From Candidatus Gastranaerophilales bacterium (lineage in GTDB: Bacteria; Cyanobacteriota; Vampirovibrionia; Gastranaerophilales; JAILCC01), in assembly GCA_024408745.1 (NCBI GenBank), contig JAKSUS010000073.1, forward strand, positions 1-6,218: a DNA stretch of 6,218 bases. The letters run 5' to 3'. A program made the translations under genes and the position numbers. Positions 4,867-6,218 of this stretch are shown one piece after another; positions within the stretch are counted from its first letter, which is position 1, and the number at the start of each line of letters is the position of its first letter. The notes under the pieces are model-generated. The model was not told the DNA's origin and did not search any database. It saw nothing but the letters and a program-made list of their open reading frames with translations.

Positions 4867-6195
4867 ATGACAGACAAAGAGAAAGACAAAATAAAAGTTA
4901 TAGACATTAACGATAATAACTTTTTTGATGATGCGGACAGTTATTTTGAAAAAAGTGCAAAAAGTTTAAACAGTGACGGTTTTTTAACAAAACTTGTTAT
5001 AGTTGCGGTTTTGTTGAGTTTTGTATTTATTGGAATTGTTGTCTTTGCACCGTTAGATAAATTAAACAACTTGAGTTTTGATAAAAAAACTATAAGTAAT
5101 GAACTTGCTAAAAGCAAAAATGACGGTTTTAACTTATTTAAGAAAAGAGAAAACATTTTACTTTTAGGTGTTGATTCAAACGGTGACGGTGCAGATCCTT
5201 TTGAAGGCACAAGAACGGATACGATTATGCTTGTTACTTTTGATAAAGGTTCAAAATCAGCAAGCGTTATTTCAATTCCTCGTGACAGTAAAGTTTATAT
5301 TGGCGGGCATGGAATTGATAAAATCAACTCTGCACACGCAGTTGGCGGAATCGATGAAACTATAAGAACCGTTCAGGATATGTTCGGAGTTAAAATTGAC
5401 CACTACGTTTTGGTTAATAACGCAGGTTTAAAAGAAATTGTAAAAATATTTGGAACTATTCCGGTTACCGTTGAAAAACGTTTAAGATACAGAGATTATG
5501 CGGGACATTTATTTGTAAATCTCGACCCTGGTAAACAAGAATTAAATGCCGAACAAGTAGAACAATTTGTTCGTTTCAGACATGATGCCGTTGGTGATAT
5601 TGGCAGAATGGAAAGACAAAGAATGTTGATGAAAGGGTTGGTTACAAAACTTCAATCACCGGAAAGCATTTCTAAGTTGCCGGAAGTTATTTCAACAGCA
5701 AGTAAATATGTTCAAACTGATATGAATGTTTTTGATATGACAAGATATGCAGGCATCGCAAAAAGCATGAATCTTGATGATGTTATGACAGCAACACTTC
5801 CCGGTCATCCTTCTCAAAATTCTTCTGTAAGTTATTGGATTTTAGAACCCGATAAAGTTCAAAATATAATTAACAGATTAGTTTATCACATGGAAGAAGA
5901 AAATCCTTATGCTGAAAATTTAAAAATAAGTTTATTATATGATGAGGCTACCGCTCCTAAACTTGAACCTATAAAAGAAGTTTTAAAAGAAAACGGAATG
6001 GAAGTTGTCTGCGAAAGAGAAACTAAAAAAACTGTTCCCGAAGTTATTGTTCATTCAAATAATTTTACTTCAACAAAATATAAGTATTTAAAAACAATAT
6101 TGCCTCAATTAAAACCTGCACATATGACAATATCTTATGATTTGTATTATTGCGGTGAATCTGACGCAACACTTATTTTAACTGAAGAAAAATAA
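4867..6195 (+). CDS. LCP (LytR-CpsA-Psr) family protein with LytR_C domain
   Basis: LCP enzymes transfer lipid-linked glycopolymers onto peptidoglycan or other envelope acceptors on the outer face of the cytoplasmic membrane. This 442-residue protein has a charged cytoplasmic N-terminus (1-39), one membrane anchor (about 40-61) and an LCP catalytic domain (about 95-262). Hallmarks are ILLLGVDS (97-104), TRTDTIML with Arg116 and Asp118, SVISIPRDS with Arg139 and Asp140, DKIN (151-154), the RFRHD motif (236-240), GD (243-244), and RMERQR with Arg247, Arg250 and Gln251. These include the arginines and aspartates that bind the pyrophosphate-lipid and metal in the family. Residues about 350-440 match a LytR_C domain (LKISLLYDEATAPKLEPI, then PEVIVHSNN), a common C-terminal partner. 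Length is typical and nothing key is missing. It is transcribed divergently from the TPR-transducer operon and is followed by a closely spaced gene. The acceptor and polymer cannot be told from sequence. Confidence 0.93.
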   Translation: MTDKEKDKIKVIDINDNNFFDDADSYFEKSAKSLNSDGFLTKLVIVAVLLSFVFIGIVVFAPLDKLNNLSFDKKTISNELAKSKNDGFNLFKKRENILLLGVDSNGDGADPFEGTRTDTIMLVTFDKGSKSASVISIPRDSKVYIGGHGIDKINSAHAVGGIDETIRTVQDMFGVKIDHYVLVNNAGLKEIVKIFGTIPVTVEKRLRYRDYAGHLFVNLDPGKQELNAEQVEQFVRFRHDAVGDIGRMERQRMLMKGLVTKLQSPESISKLPEVISTASKYVQTDMNVFDMTRYAGIAKSMNLDDVMTATLPGHPSQNSSVSYWILEPDKVQNIINRLVYHMEEENPYAENLKISLLYDEATAPKLEPIKEVLKENGMEVVCERETKKTVPEVIVHSNNFTSTKYKYLKTILPQLKPAHMTISYDLYYCGESDATLILTEEK

Positions 6196-6199
6196 GGAG
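6193..6199 (+). promoter_or_regulatory. Ribosome binding site overlapping the LCP stop codon
   Basis: TAAGGAG contains the LCP stop TAA (6193-6195) and a strong Shine-Dalgarno five bases before the ATG at 6205. Terminating ribosomes would feed directly into the next gene. Confidence 0.75.
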
Positions 6200-6204
6200 T
6201 TTTT

Positions 6205-6218
6205 ATGTTAAACGATTT
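6205..6218 (+). CDS. Start of the next gene in the LCP operon (4 codons only)
   Basis: ATG at 6205 follows the LCP stop by 9 bp and has a strong ribosome binding site, so it is very likely a real gene start. Only M-L-N-D is visible. In many bacteria the gene after an LCP gene of this type is rsfS, encoding the ribosome silencing factor, and the N-terminus would fit. Four residues cannot establish this, so no symbol is given. Confidence 0.6.

Noticed and set aside
4941..5210. Minus-strand open frame of 89 codons
   Set aside because: Antisense to the N-terminus and membrane anchor of the LCP gene, whose domain match is clear.
5168..5365. Plus-strand open frame of 65 codons
   Set aside because: Out of frame inside the LCP catalytic domain, with no start signal.

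Overview
This is an AT-rich window (about one third G+C, judged by eye) with densely packed genes and short intergenic gaps. It holds one partial gene at the left edge, five complete genes, and the first codons of another gene at the right edge. The gene mix points to a bacterium with a periplasm and an energised outer envelope: a TonB/TolA-type energy transducer, a secreted protein built almost entirely of TPR repeats, an LCP (LytR-CpsA-Psr) envelope enzyme with a LytR_C tail, and a YczE/YitT-type membrane protein. Combined with low G+C, this would suit a gut Vampirovibrionia/Melainabacteria lineage (Gastranaerophilales). That assignment is an inference from style and content; there is no rRNA or other phylogenetic marker here.

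Layout. (1) Bases 1-388, minus strand: the first 129 codons of an alanine-rich protein of unknown function that runs off the left edge. (2) Bases 389-617: a divergent regulatory region with two good minus-strand promoters, a hairpin, TTAACA direct repeats and a 12-bp palindrome inside a plus-strand promoter. (3) Bases 618-1235, plus: a YczE/YitT-like (DUF6198-type) integral membrane protein, possibly translated from a leaderless mRNA. (4) Bases 1284-1595, plus: a small secreted protein of unknown function with its own promoter. (5) Bases 1592-4688, minus: a two-gene operon, a 677-residue periplasmic TPR protein followed by a TonB/TolA-type transducer. The two genes overlap by 23 bp and look translationally coupled. 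The transducer's stop codon overlaps that of the small secreted protein, which faces it. (6) Bases 4689-4866: a second divergent promoter region. (7) Bases 4867-6195, plus: the LCP protein, followed after 9 bp by the start of another gene at 6205, in the same operon.

How they may work together. The clearest functional unit is the TPR-transducer pair. The transducer carries the S-x3-H membrane motif that TonB and TolA use to couple to ExbB/ExbD or TolQ/TolR, and the co-translated TPR protein is a natural periplasmic partner or scaffold. Neither a motor gene pair nor an outer-membrane receptor lies in the window, so the cargo or task is unknown. The divergently transcribed LCP gene adds an envelope-glycopolymer function next door. 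No rRNA, tRNA, CRISPR array, insertion sequence or phage gene was seen. No gap between genes exceeds 300 bases.
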